Shown piece after piece: positions 1 through 8,138 of a stretch of DNA of 64,000 nt. The notes under the pieces are model-generated. The model was not told the DNA's origin. It ran no database searches and saw only the letters and a list, made by a program, of their open reading frames with translations. The stretch covers positions 682,001 to 746,000 of the forward strand of contig NZ_CP025612.1 of NCBI RefSeq assembly GCF_002868735.1, given 5' to 3'. Source of the DNA: Niveispirillum cyanobacteriorum (GTDB lineage: Bacteria > Pseudomonadota > Alphaproteobacteria > Azospirillales > Azospirillaceae). Within the stretch, counting starts at the first letter, position 1. Each line of letters opens with the position of its first letter. Both the position numbers and the translations under genes were made by a program.

Positions 1-97
1 GGCGCAGGGCCTTGCCGATCGGTGCTCTCCGCGTCATCTGCTCACAACCCCCGGTTCACCCCGCATTTTCCGTTCCTGCGGGTTTGGTTAGCGCTTC

Positions 98-153
98 GGA
101 AAATAAAAAATGCCACAGGGGCGGGGGAGAATGAAACCCCTTTCCCTGTGGCA
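98..153 (-). terminator. Rho-independent terminator of the first TBDR gene
   Basis: A perfect 10-bp stem is formed by TGCCACAGGG at 111-120 and CCCTGTGGCA at 144-153. Read on the minus strand it is followed by a T-rich run (complement of 98-110). It lies about 40 bases past the stop codon of the minus-strand TBDR gene ending at 194, so it most likely ends that transcript. The loop is long (23 nt). Confidence 0.75.
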
Positions 154-193
154 AGTCACAGCAGTCAAAGCGGGAGTGCTACAAACTCATCAA

Positions 194-2413
194 TCAGTAG
201 GTGAAGTCGAGGCTCAACCCGATGGTACGCGGCTGCAAAACGGTGCGGTCGATCTGCACAGGGCTACCCAGCGCGCTGGTGATCAGGTCGGCGGTGGTCG
301 TCGCATGGGAATTGGCGGCATTGCGGATATAGAAGCGGACAGCCACCACATCGTTATGCACACCGGCACTGATATCCAGCACGCCATAGGCCTTGGTCCG
401 CACGAATTCGGGCGAGCTTTCGGGATCGCTGTGAACCGCCCCCGTCCAGCGATAGCCGGCACTGGCATTGGCATTCCAGTCGCCGGACAGGTTCCATTCA
501 TAATCGGCGGTCAGGGCGAAGGAGTATTTGGGGATCAGCGGCAGACGGTCCCCATCCTGCGCGCCGACCTCCGGGATGTCGCCCTTGAAGCTGGCGTCGG
601 TGTAGGCGCCATTGGCCCCCAGACGCCAGCCTTCGACCGGCACGAACACGGTCTCGAACTCCAGCCCCTTGCTCTGCGCTTTGCCACCATTTTGCAGAAA
701 GGAAACCCCGCCGTTGGAGCCGGCGATCTGAATATCCTTCCAGTCGATGTAGAAAACCGACGCATTGGCTTGCAGCCGGCCGTCCAGCAGGGTGGATTTC
801 ACGCCCGCCTCGTAACTCACCAATGTGTCGGCATCCACGCTGGGCGGCACATTGGGCAGGGCCACGTTGGGTCCGCCGGGGCGGTAGGAACTGGCGACCC
901 GGCCATAAAGTGTTACATCCTCATCCAGGCGCAGGCGCGGGCTGGCCATAAAGGTCAGTACATTCTCCGAGGACTTGCCCGGCACCCGCTGCGCCCCGCC
1001 CAACAGAGCACCGTCGGAAATCTGGGCGAAGTCCTGGTTGTTGTGGGCCCAGCGCAGGCCGGCGGTGATGTCGAACCGGTCGGTCAGGGCGACGGTACCA
1101 TTGCCGAACACCGCCACTTCCTCATAGGTCGTGGGCAGGCTGGCGATGGCCAGCGGGTCCAGGCCGGGGATGGAGCTGCCGCTCATGGTCTGTGCGCTGG
1201 CAGCCTGAAGGTTGGTGCTGTCCTCCCAGGTATAGAACCCGCCCAGCATCCATTCGAACCCGCCGCCGCTGGGCGATGCCAGCCGCACCTCCTGCGTGAA
1301 TTTCTCATGATCCAGCAGCAGATCGAACCGCGACAGGCCCGCCGGGACAGCCCCGCCGGTCAGCGCCGGGAAGGCGACGCCATAGATGGAACTGGCATCC
1401 TGGGCGGTATCCACCTTGGCCGTGGAGTAGGAGGAGGCCGACGTCAGGCTGGCAAAGTCCAGGTCCCAGTCGATAGTGGCGGTATAGAGGTCCAGGTCCT
1501 TGCTGAAGGGCTGGTCCATGTAATATTGGCTATCCAGCTTGCCGGCGATGGGCTGGTCGGTGATCGTGTCATAAGCGACGACGGCATTATTGCGGCTGTC
1601 GACCTTCTGGAACAGGGCCTGCAGGCGAACCGTCACCGGTTCCGCCGGACGCCAAAGCAGGGCGACGCGGGCACCCTTCTGCGTGTTGTCATTGATATCT
1701 TTGGCACCGCTGCGCGAATTATCGATATAGCCCTGGTTCTTCTGCTTATAGACGCTGGCCTGCACCGCCAGCCGATCCTCGATCAGCGGCAGGTTCACCT
1801 GTCCGCGTATCCCCCAATTGGCCCCCCCGGCACCGCTGGTGCCCGACATGTCGCCACCCACCCGCATTTCGGTATCGTTCAGGTCGGGCTTGCGCGTCAC
1901 ATATTTCAACAGGCCGCCCATGGTGCTGGCACCATAGAGCGTGCCCTGCGGCCCGCGCAGCACTTCCACCTGCTGGATGTCATAGGGGAACAGGTCCAGC
2001 GCATAGATGGCGGCACGGGCATAATTGGCGCTGGAACCCAGCGGCGTATCATCGATATAGGTGCCGACGGTGGCACCCGGCCCGACGGGTGCGACACCGC
2101 GCAGGGCCAGCGACACCTGTCCCGGTGTGCCGCCGCTGCTGATGGCCAGACCGGGCATATAGGCGGCATAATCGGCGACGCCAGTCGGACTTGACCGGGC
2201 GATCCGTTCACCGCTCAGCACCGATACGGAGGCCGGAACGGTCTGGAGATTTTCCAGACGCTTCTGCGCCGTCACGATGATCTCTTCCAACAGAAGCGGC
2301 TCACTGCTGGCCGCCTGTCCCGCCGCCGGCAACAGCGGCAGCGCCGAAAGGGCGATGCCGGCCAAAAGTCCCTTGTGCGCCTGCCGACGCCGGGTCTCAC
2401 ACCTGAAAACCAT
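194..2413 (-). CDS. TonB-dependent outer-membrane receptor
   Basis: The 739-residue product is an outer-membrane TonB-dependent receptor. It has a signal peptide ending near AAGQA (about residue 34), a TonB-box/plug start (EEIIVTAQKRLENLQ), the plug signature VEVLRGPQGTLYGAST, and a long beta-barrel ending in an aromatic residue (LSLDFTY). The start is supported by GGAAAGG eight bases upstream. It is divergent from the oxidase/M81 pair and has its own terminator. Such receptors import siderophores, sugars, peptides or aromatics by TonB energy; the ligand cannot be read from the sequence. The neighbouring peptidase and oxidase genes suggest a peptide or amine ligand, which is inference. Confidence 0.93.
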   Translation of the reverse strand: MVFRCETRRRQAHKGLLAGIALSALPLLPAAGQAASSEPLLLEEIIVTAQKRLENLQTVPASVSVLSGERIARSSPTGVADYAAYMPGLAISSGGTPGQVSLALRGVAPVGPGATVGTYIDDTPLGSSANYARAAIYALDLFPYDIQQVEVLRGPQGTLYGASTMGGLLKYVTRKPDLNDTEMRVGGDMSGTSGAGGANWGIRGQVNLPLIEDRLAVQASVYKQKNQGYIDNSRSGAKDINDNTQKGARVALLWRPAEPVTVRLQALFQKVDSRNNAVVAYDTITDQPIAGKLDSQYYMDQPFSKDLDLYTATIDWDLDFASLTSASSYSTAKVDTAQDASSIYGVAFPALTGGAVPAGLSRFDLLLDHEKFTQEVRLASPSGGGFEWMLGGFYTWEDSTNLQAASAQTMSGSSIPGLDPLAIASLPTTYEEVAVFGNGTVALTDRFDITAGLRWAHNNQDFAQISDGALLGGAQRVPGKSSENVLTFMASPRLRLDEDVTLYGRVASSYRPGGPNVALPNVPPSVDADTLVSYEAGVKSTLLDGRLQANASVFYIDWKDIQIAGSNGGVSFLQNGGKAQSKGLEFETVFVPVEGWRLGANGAYTDASFKGDIPEVGAQDGDRLPLIPKYSFALTADYEWNLSGDWNANASAGYRWTGAVHSDPESSPEFVRTKAYGVLDISAGVHNDVVAVRFYIRNAANSHATTTADLITSALGSPVQIDRTVLQPRTIGLSLDFTY

Positions 2414-2749
2414 GGAAATTGCCTTTCCTGTCCGAGGCTGGGGCCGTTGGCCGACCCCTTGCGTTGGGACGCACGAACCGGTTCCGGCCTGCCCAGGGGG
2501 CGGCCGGTCGCGGAGGCACGTTTCATTGATTACCAGAAAATTAAAACAGGGTTCCCGACAGGGGTCAACAAGGATTATTCCTATGCGAAAAATTTATGAT
2601 CGTGCCAGGCTTCCTGCAGGTGAGCGCCGCTGACAATAGGCTCTGTCGCTCACGCCGGCTCTGCATGCTATTCACTGCCGTTCACTATACGAAAAATATT
2701 TGACATATCCGCCAAGAATGCCGACCATGGCGGGCAAGGGAGGTTCCAG
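2414..2749. promoter_or_regulatory. Divergent intergenic region with two copies of a GAAAAAT motif
   Basis: This 336-bp gap lies between two divergent genes (the TBDR and the oxidase). It holds two copies of a 16-bp element: TATGCGAAAAATTTAT at 2582-2597 and TATACGAAAAATATTT at 2686-2701. A third copy stands at 9506-9521 before the MFS gene. A shared regulator binding site is inferred. No convincing coding frame was seen here. Confidence 0.5.
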
Positions 2750-3889
2750 ATGCAGGAATTCGATATCGCGATCATCGGCGCCGGTATTGGCGGCGCCTCG
2801 CTGGCATCCATGCTGGTGGATACGGTCCCGGGCCGGCGTATCCTGCTGGCTGAACGGGAAAGTTTCCCCGGGTACCACACCACGGGCCGGTCAGCGGCGC
2901 TCTATTCGGTCCTTTACGGAAACAGCACCGTTTGTGTCCTGACGGCGGCCAGCCGCGCCTTTTTCAACGATCCGCCCCCCGGTTTTGCCGAGCACCCGCT
3001 GCTGACCCCGCGCGGCGTGCTGTATATCAGCGATCAGCCGGACAGCGACGCCGTGCGCGAGGTGCGGGAATCCGCGGCCCGCACCGGCACCCGTGCCCTG
3101 CCGCTGACCCCGGGCCAAGCGCGCGACATGGTGCCCATTCTACAGGCCGGCCCGTTGCGGGAGGCGCTGCTGGAACCTGACGCCATGGATATGGATGTCC
3201 ATGCTATCCATCAGGGTTTCCTGCGCCGCGCCAAGGCCGGAGGGGTGGAACTGCGCAGTGACGCACCCTTGCAGGCGGCATCCTGGGATGGTGCCGCCTG
3301 GACCCTGACCTTCCCCGGTGGTCCGGTGCGCGCCAGAAAGCTGGTGAACGCCGCCGGTGCCTGGGCGGATGAGGTGGCGCGCATGGCCGGCGTGCCAACC
3401 ATTGGCCTGATGCCGCTGCGGCGTACGGCCATGATGCTGGACCCGCCCGCTGGCTTTGACATTCATCGTTGGCCTGCCGTCATTGATGCGGGCGGTTCCT
3501 TCTATTTCAAGCCGGATGCCGGGATGATCCTGGCTTCCCCCGCGGATGAAACCCCGTCGCCGCCCTGTGATGCGCAGGCTGATGAATGGGACATCGCCGT
3601 TTGCATCGACCGGGTGCAGAACGCAGCCGACCTGCCGGTGCGCCGTGTCTCACGCAGTTGGGCTGGCCTGCGCAGCTTTGTTGCTGACCGCAGCCCCGTG
3701 GTGGGATCGCCCGCCAGCCACCCCGCGTTCTTCTGGTTTGCCGCGCAGGGCGGCTACGGTATCCAGATGGCGCCGGCCCTGGCGCGGGTAGGGGCCAGCC
3801 TGCTGGATCATGGTGTGCTGCCACCAGATATTGCTGATGCCGGCGTTACCATCGCCGACCTGTCGCCCGACCGCTGCCAGGGGGATTGA
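2750..3889 (+). CDS. FAD-dependent oxidoreductase (DAO/DadA-like amine or amino-acid oxidase)
   Basis: The 379-residue protein begins with a dinucleotide-binding fold (IIGAGIGGASLASML, residues 7-21) and has an arrangement typical of the D-amino-acid oxidase/glycine oxidase (DAO) family. This includes a C-terminal GGYGIQMAPALARVGA segment that closes the FAD site. It should oxidise a primary or secondary amine or amino acid to an imine. GGGAGG stands just before the ATG. The M81 peptidase gene begins 3 bases after its stop, so the two are an operon. The ridA gene nearby fits removal of reactive imine/enamine products. Substrate not identifiable; a cytoplasmic enzyme by lack of a signal peptide. 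Confidence 0.88.
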   Translation: MQEFDIAIIGAGIGGASLASMLVDTVPGRRILLAERESFPGYHTTGRSAALYSVLYGNSTVCVLTAASRAFFNDPPPGFAEHPLLTPRGVLYISDQPDSDAVREVRESAARTGTRALPLTPGQARDMVPILQAGPLREALLEPDAMDMDVHAIHQGFLRRAKAGGVELRSDAPLQAASWDGAAWTLTFPGGPVRARKLVNAAGAWADEVARMAGVPTIGLMPLRRTAMMLDPPAGFDIHRWPAVIDAGGSFYFKPDAGMILASPADETPSPPCDAQADEWDIAVCIDRVQNAADLPVRRVSRSWAGLRSFVADRSPVVGSPASHPAFFWFAAQGGYGIQMAPALARVGASLLDHGVLPPDIADAGVTIADLSPDRCQGD

Positions 3890-3892
3890 CCC

Positions 3893-5371
3893 ATGCGCCT
3901 GTTCATGGCCGTTGTGGCCACCGAAACCAACAGTTTCGCGCCCATGCCCACCGGCCTGGGTAGTTTCCAGGAATATGGCATCTATCACGGCGACGCCTCA
4001 CGCCGCCCCGACACGGAGGGCGGGGCCTTCCTGCGCCATTGGCACCGCCGGGCGGAAGCCGCGGGGATTGAGGTGGTGGAGGGGCTGTGCGCCTATGCGC
4101 AGCCGGCAGGCCGCACCTTGGCCCCTGTCTGGGACGGGTTCAAGGCGGAGGTGCTGGACGGCATCGCCAAGGCCGGCCCCATCGACATGGTGCTGCTGTT
4201 CCTGCACGGCGCCATGATGGCGGTGGGCCAGGACGATTGCGAGGGTGATCTTCTGGCCGCGATCCGGGCACAGGTGGGGCCGGATGTGGTGATCGGGGCC
4301 GAACTGGACCCGCATTGCCATCTGTCACCCGCCATGCTGGACAGTGCCGATATCCTGATTGCCATGAAAGAATATCCGCATACTGACGGCGTCGAACGCG
4401 CCGATGAACTGTTCAATCTGTGCCTGGCGACGGCACGCCGTGAAATCCGCCCGGTGATGCGCGATTTTGACTGTCGCATGATCACGCTCTACCCGACGAC
4501 GGTGGAGCCGATGAAAAGCTTCGTCGCCGATATGAAGGCGGCAGAGGGGCGGGATGGTATCCTGTCAGTATCGCTGGCCCATGGGTTCCCCTGGGGCGAC
4601 ACGCCCTGGACCGGCACGCGCATGTGGGTGGTGGCCGATGGCGACGCGGCAAAGGCCGCATCCACGGCCCGTTCGTTTGGCGAGCGGCTCTATCGACAAC
4701 GGGAAACCCTGCGCCCCAATGTCACCGGTATCGACGCCGCCCTGGACAAGGTCCTGGCCGCGCCGAAGGTGCCGGGGCGTCCCGCGGTGCTGGCTGATGT
4801 TGCGGACAATCCCGGCGGCGGGGCGGCCGGCGACAGCACCTTCATCCTGCGCCGCCTGCTGGATCGGGGCTTCGGGAGTACCGCCATCGGCTGCTTCTGG
4901 GATCTGGGTGCCATCAATATCTGCGTCAATGCCGGCATCGGTTCGCATTTCGATCTGCGGATGGGTGGCAAATGTGGCCCGGCCTCGGGCGATCCCGTCG
5001 ACCTGCCGGTCACCGTGCGCAACATCGTCCACAATCATGTCCAGACGGGCCTCGACAAGGAACCGACCTCGCTTGGCCTGTCGGTCTGGCTGGAGGGGCC
5101 GGGCGGCCTGCATATCGTGCTGGCCAGTCAGCGCAGCCAGGTGTTTCAGCCCGATGCCTTCACGGGTCTGGGCATCGACCTTTCGGGCCTGGACCTGATC
5201 GTGGTGAAATCGACCCAGCATTTCTATGCCGGGTTCGGCCCCATGGCATCGATAGTTCTGTATGTCTCCACACCCGGTGCCATCGCCCCGGAATTCACCA
5301 GCATTCCCTATCGCACGCGCGCGCTGGATTTCTGGCCGCGCGTGGCCGATCCGTTGGGCCTGGACACCTGA
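3893..5371 (+). CDS. M81 family metallopeptidase (MlrC/microcystinase C-like)
   Basis: The 492-residue protein starts MRLFMAVVATETNSFAPMPT, the typical N-terminus of the M81/MlrC family. It has the metal-site stretches ELDPHCHLSPAML and MKEYPHTDG and the central ADVADNPGGGAAGDST segment shared by these proteins. MlrC cleaves linearised microcystin products; many homologues act on other small amides and their substrates are unknown. Length is normal for the family (about 490-510). It is translationally close (3 bp) to the FAD oxidase upstream and is followed by a strong terminator, so the two form a complete two-gene operon. No signal peptide was seen. Confidence 0.9.
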   Translation: MRLFMAVVATETNSFAPMPTGLGSFQEYGIYHGDASRRPDTEGGAFLRHWHRRAEAAGIEVVEGLCAYAQPAGRTLAPVWDGFKAEVLDGIAKAGPIDMVLLFLHGAMMAVGQDDCEGDLLAAIRAQVGPDVVIGAELDPHCHLSPAMLDSADILIAMKEYPHTDGVERADELFNLCLATARREIRPVMRDFDCRMITLYPTTVEPMKSFVADMKAAEGRDGILSVSLAHGFPWGDTPWTGTRMWVVADGDAAKAASTARSFGERLYRQRETLRPNVTGIDAALDKVLAAPKVPGRPAVLADVADNPGGGAAGDSTFILRRLLDRGFGSTAIGCFWDLGAINICVNAGIGSHFDLRMGGKCGPASGDPVDLPVTVRNIVHNHVQTGLDKEPTSLGLSVWLEGPGGLHIVLASQRSQVFQPDAFTGLGIDLSGLDLIVVKSTQHFYAGFGPMASIVLYVSTPGAIAPEFTSIPYRTRALDFWPRVADPLGLDT

Positions 5372-5400
5372 CGGTAGTTCGCTCCAGTTGAGGGACTTGA

Positions 5401-5433
5401 CCCCGGACGGTTCGCCGTCCGGGGTTTTTCTTT
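5401..5433 (+). terminator. Rho-independent terminator after the M81 gene
   Basis: CCCCGGACGG (5401-5410) pairs perfectly with CCGTCCGGGG (5415-5424) around a TTCG tetraloop and is followed by TTTTTCTTT. It stands 30 bases after the M81 stop codon and ends the oxidase-M81 operon. The 267 bases from here to the ridA stop codon show no other clear feature. Confidence 0.93.
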
Positions 5434-5700
5434 ATGGGGCGCATATTGGCTGGAGGGGCGCGATTGCTGACTTCCCCCTCAATCCTTGCTACAATCCGTC
5501 CCATCAACGCCACACCTGCGCCCCCACCACCCGACGCCTCTGGGTTTTCGGACGGGGAGGGCGCGAACGGTGAAACACCCCTGAATTTTATGTTTCACTT
5601 GGTTGCACGAGATCGATTGTCGGTCGGTTTGGACGCAAGAACAGCTCCGAATTCCGATTTCTCGGTGCGTTTGTTTTTATTTCGATGCGGCGCAGGCAGT

Positions 5701-6051
5701 TCACCGCCGCTTGGCCACCGCGTCAATCTCAACTCGGGCGCCAGGCAGCATCAGGTCAGCCCGTACCGTGGAGCGGGCCGGACGGTGGCTGCCGAAGCTG
5801 GCGGCATAGGCGGTGTTGAACGCTGGGAAATCGGCGGTATGGGTTAACCAGACGGTGGTCTTTACCACGTCGGACAGGTCCAAACCGAAACCGTTCAGCA
5901 CGCGGTTCAGGTTGGCCAGGACCTGTTCGGTCTGCCGGGCCACATCTTCAGGCGCCACGATGGTGCCGTCGGCACCAAAGGCCAGTTGGCCCGACAGGAA
6001 GATCAGGTCCCCGGCACTCAGGGCGGGGGAAAGGGCAGGGGCAATGGACAT
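5701..6051 (-). CDS. ridA: RidA family protein (YjgF/YER057c/UK114)
   Basis: The 116-residue product (MSIAPALSPALS start) has the RidA fold pattern: LSAGDLIFLSGQL near the start, VARQTEQVLANLNRVLNGFGLDLSDVVKTTVWL in the middle (the underlying family signature), and the C-terminal PARSTVRADLMLPGARVEID with the conserved Arg that binds the substrate carboxylate. RidA hydrolyses reactive enamines/imines released by PLP or FAD amine-oxidising enzymes. The start at 6051 has GGAG upstream; an in-frame ATG at 6096 lies inside the hairpin of the preceding terminator and is unlikely. The nearby FAD amine oxidase gives a plausible source of its substrate. Confidence 0.9.
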   Translation of the reverse strand: MSIAPALSPALSAGDLIFLSGQLAFGADGTIVAPEDVARQTEQVLANLNRVLNGFGLDLSDVVKTTVWLTHTADFPAFNTAYAASFGSHRPARSTVRADLMLPGARVEIDAVAKRR

Positions 6052-6074
6052 GGGCTCAGAACTCCGAAAGGGCC

Positions 6075-6110
6075 AAAGAAAACCCCCGGACGGCATGGGC
6101 CATCCGGGGG
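6075..6110 (-). terminator. Rho-independent terminator after the serine hydrolase gene
   Basis: On the minus strand CCCCCGGA (complement of 6103-6110) pairs with TCCGGGGG (complement of 6083-6090) and is followed by TTTTCTTT. It sits 16 bases after the serine hydrolase stop codon and separates that gene from ridA, which therefore needs its own promoter or read-through. Confidence 0.85.
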
Positions 6111-6126
6111 TGACGGTTGAAACGGC

Positions 6127-8103
6127 TTAGTAATCCAGCGCGACGCTGATCAGGTGGAACTTTTCAACGAGATAGAGGAAATAGGCGAAGACCAGGATCA
6201 TCAGGCTGGCTCGGATACGGGCCCACCAGCCGGCGGCCGGATCGGTCCACAGCTTCCAGGCACGCCAGCCGGCCGGCAGCAGGCCCAGCACACCCAGCAG
6301 CCCCGCCAGTTGCAGTAGCCGCAGGATCAGATCGATCTCCCCGAACATCAGCGGATCAATGGCCAGCGTCATGACCAGGGCAAAGCCGGTCAGGCAGCCC
6401 ACCATCATCAGCGCCGATCCCCGCACCAGCCGGTCGGCCAGCAGATGCTGACCCGACAGCGGATGGGGCCGGCCATAGCGGCGGCGGACCAGGGCCGCCA
6501 CCGGCCACCAGATCACGGCAAACAGCGCGATGGCCATGGCGATGCCCAGGGCCGGCAGGTTCCAGCTCTTGTTGATGCCCGTCGGCACCGGCTGGGCGAT
6601 GAATATGGCGGGGTAGTCATCGGTGGTGATGCCGGTAACGCGGCCATTCTCATCGGTCTTGGTGTGCATCAGGCTGTCGGTGCCCACCTCCTGCCAGCGG
6701 TCGGGCGCTACCTCGCGCCAGCGCTTGGGAATGCCGGCATAATCCCGGAACAGGGTAAAGGTGGCGGTTCCATCCTCATTGGTGATCAGGTCGCCCTGAC
6801 CGAACAGGTTGATCAGGCTGACCAGCGTGCCCTCCACCCGGCGCGACATGTAGAAGGTGCCCGACACAGGCACCTTACGCGTCACAGGTTCGGCCTTGGT
6901 GGGTTCCGCCGCCGTCTTGGCCGGGAAGTAACGGTCGGCAAACATGCGGTGCAGTTCGTTGCGGATCGGCCCGCGCGACATGTCATCGCCCGTGCTGTTG
7001 AAGGAGATGTAGAGGCCCACCCCCTCGTCCAGCCACATGGCCAGATCGCTATGGAACAGGGTCGTGTCGCCGCCATGGCCCATGATGCGGTAGCCATTGC
7101 GGTTCTGCTCATAAAAGCCCAGACCCATGGCCAGTTCCTGGCCGGGCAGCGGGCGGTATTGCGGCTTCCACATCTGCGCCAGGCTTTCCGGCTTCAGGAT
7201 GCGGCCACCCGGCCCCTCGCCCTGGTTCAGCAGGGCGATCATGAAACGGCCCATGTCCGCCCCGCTGGCCGACAGCGATCCCGCAGGGGCATGGTTTACG
7301 ATCTCGAAGTCCTGCGCCGGCTCGCGGGATGAGGCATAGCCCTTGGACATCAGCGGGGCCAGATGGGCGGGCAGGGGCTGCGCCATGCTGGAATGCTTCA
7401 TGTTGGCGGGCGCCAGGATATGCTTGTCGATGTAATCCTCGAACTTTTCCCCGCTGACCCGCTGCACGATCAGACCGGCCAGGGCGGTGGCATAGTTCGA
7501 ATAGGCGGGCACCGTGCCCGGCTTGTAGGACCGTTCCGGGACCCAGCGCGACAGCAGCTTTTCCAGCTCCAGCGGATGATCCTGACCCCGCACAATCAGG
7601 TCGCGGACCGTCTCGGCAAAGCCCGCCGTATGCGTCATGACATGGCGCATGGTGATGGGTTCGGGCCAGCTATTGGGGATTTTGAAATCCAGATACTGGT
7701 TGATATCGGCATCCAGATCGATGCGCCCGGCCTCCACCTGCTGCATCACTGCGATCCAGGTGAACAGCTTGGAGATGGAACCGGGCCGGAACAGGTGCTT
7801 TTCCGGGTCCACCGGCTCATTCGTTTCTCGGTCGGCAACGCCATAGCCCTTGGCCAGCAGGATCTGCCCGTCCTTGACTACTGTCACCACCGCCCCTGCG
7901 ATGTCCCCACGCTTCAGCGCGTAGGGCAGGAAGCCATCGACCATCAGTTCCACATCGTCCTTGGTCAGGGGATGGGCGACGGGTGCGGCTGTCTCTGCTG
8001 TGGCAGCGGCATTGGGGACCGGGTCCTGGGCCATCGCCGCCGGTACGGCGGACAGCCAAGTTGCGGCCAGAAGCGGAATGATTATGCTTTTTCGCAGTGT
8101 CAT
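6127..8103 (-). CDS. Beta-lactamase-family serine hydrolase with C-terminal membrane domain
   Basis: The 658-residue exported protein has a signal peptide (MTLRKSIIIPLLAATWLSAV, cleaved near AMAQ). A class C beta-lactamase/PBP-type domain follows, with the three active-site elements SISK (S109, K112), YSN (Y201-N203) and HGG (343-345, in place of KTG). The last 110 residues hold about four hydrophobic membrane helices, so the catalytic domain should sit in the periplasm, tethered to the inner membrane. Family members include D-aminopeptidases, esterases and MlrB. The start at 8103 has AGGGA upstream; an in-frame ATG at 8202 overlaps the upstream MFS gene and lacks a signal peptide at its start. 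It lies 35 bp after the MFS gene, same operon. Confidence 0.88.
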   Translation of the reverse strand: MTLRKSIIIPLLAATWLSAVPAAMAQDPVPNAAATAETAAPVAHPLTKDDVELMVDGFLPYALKRGDIAGAVVTVVKDGQILLAKGYGVADRETNEPVDPEKHLFRPGSISKLFTWIAVMQQVEAGRIDLDADINQYLDFKIPNSWPEPITMRHVMTHTAGFAETVRDLIVRGQDHPLELEKLLSRWVPERSYKPGTVPAYSNYATALAGLIVQRVSGEKFEDYIDKHILAPANMKHSSMAQPLPAHLAPLMSKGYASSREPAQDFEIVNHAPAGSLSASGADMGRFMIALLNQGEGPGGRILKPESLAQMWKPQYRPLPGQELAMGLGFYEQNRNGYRIMGHGGDTTLFHSDLAMWLDEGVGLYISFNSTGDDMSRGPIRNELHRMFADRYFPAKTAAEPTKAEPVTRKVPVSGTFYMSRRVEGTLVSLINLFGQGDLITNEDGTATFTLFRDYAGIPKRWREVAPDRWQEVGTDSLMHTKTDENGRVTGITTDDYPAIFIAQPVPTGINKSWNLPALGIAMAIALFAVIWWPVAALVRRRYGRPHPLSGQHLLADRLVRGSALMMVGCLTGFALVMTLAIDPLMFGEIDLILRLLQLAGLLGVLGLLPAGWRAWKLWTDPAAGWWARIRASLMILVFAYFLYLVEKFHLISVALDY

Positions 8104-8138
8104 GGATTGAGTCCCTGTTCGGTGGTTTCTGTTTTGAT

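Noticed and set aside
110-2194. Long plus-strand open frame opposite the first TBDR gene
   Set aside because: It is the complement of a clear TonB receptor in GC-rich DNA; the translation is low-complexity (many G, H, Q, R) with no domain pattern and no ribosome site.
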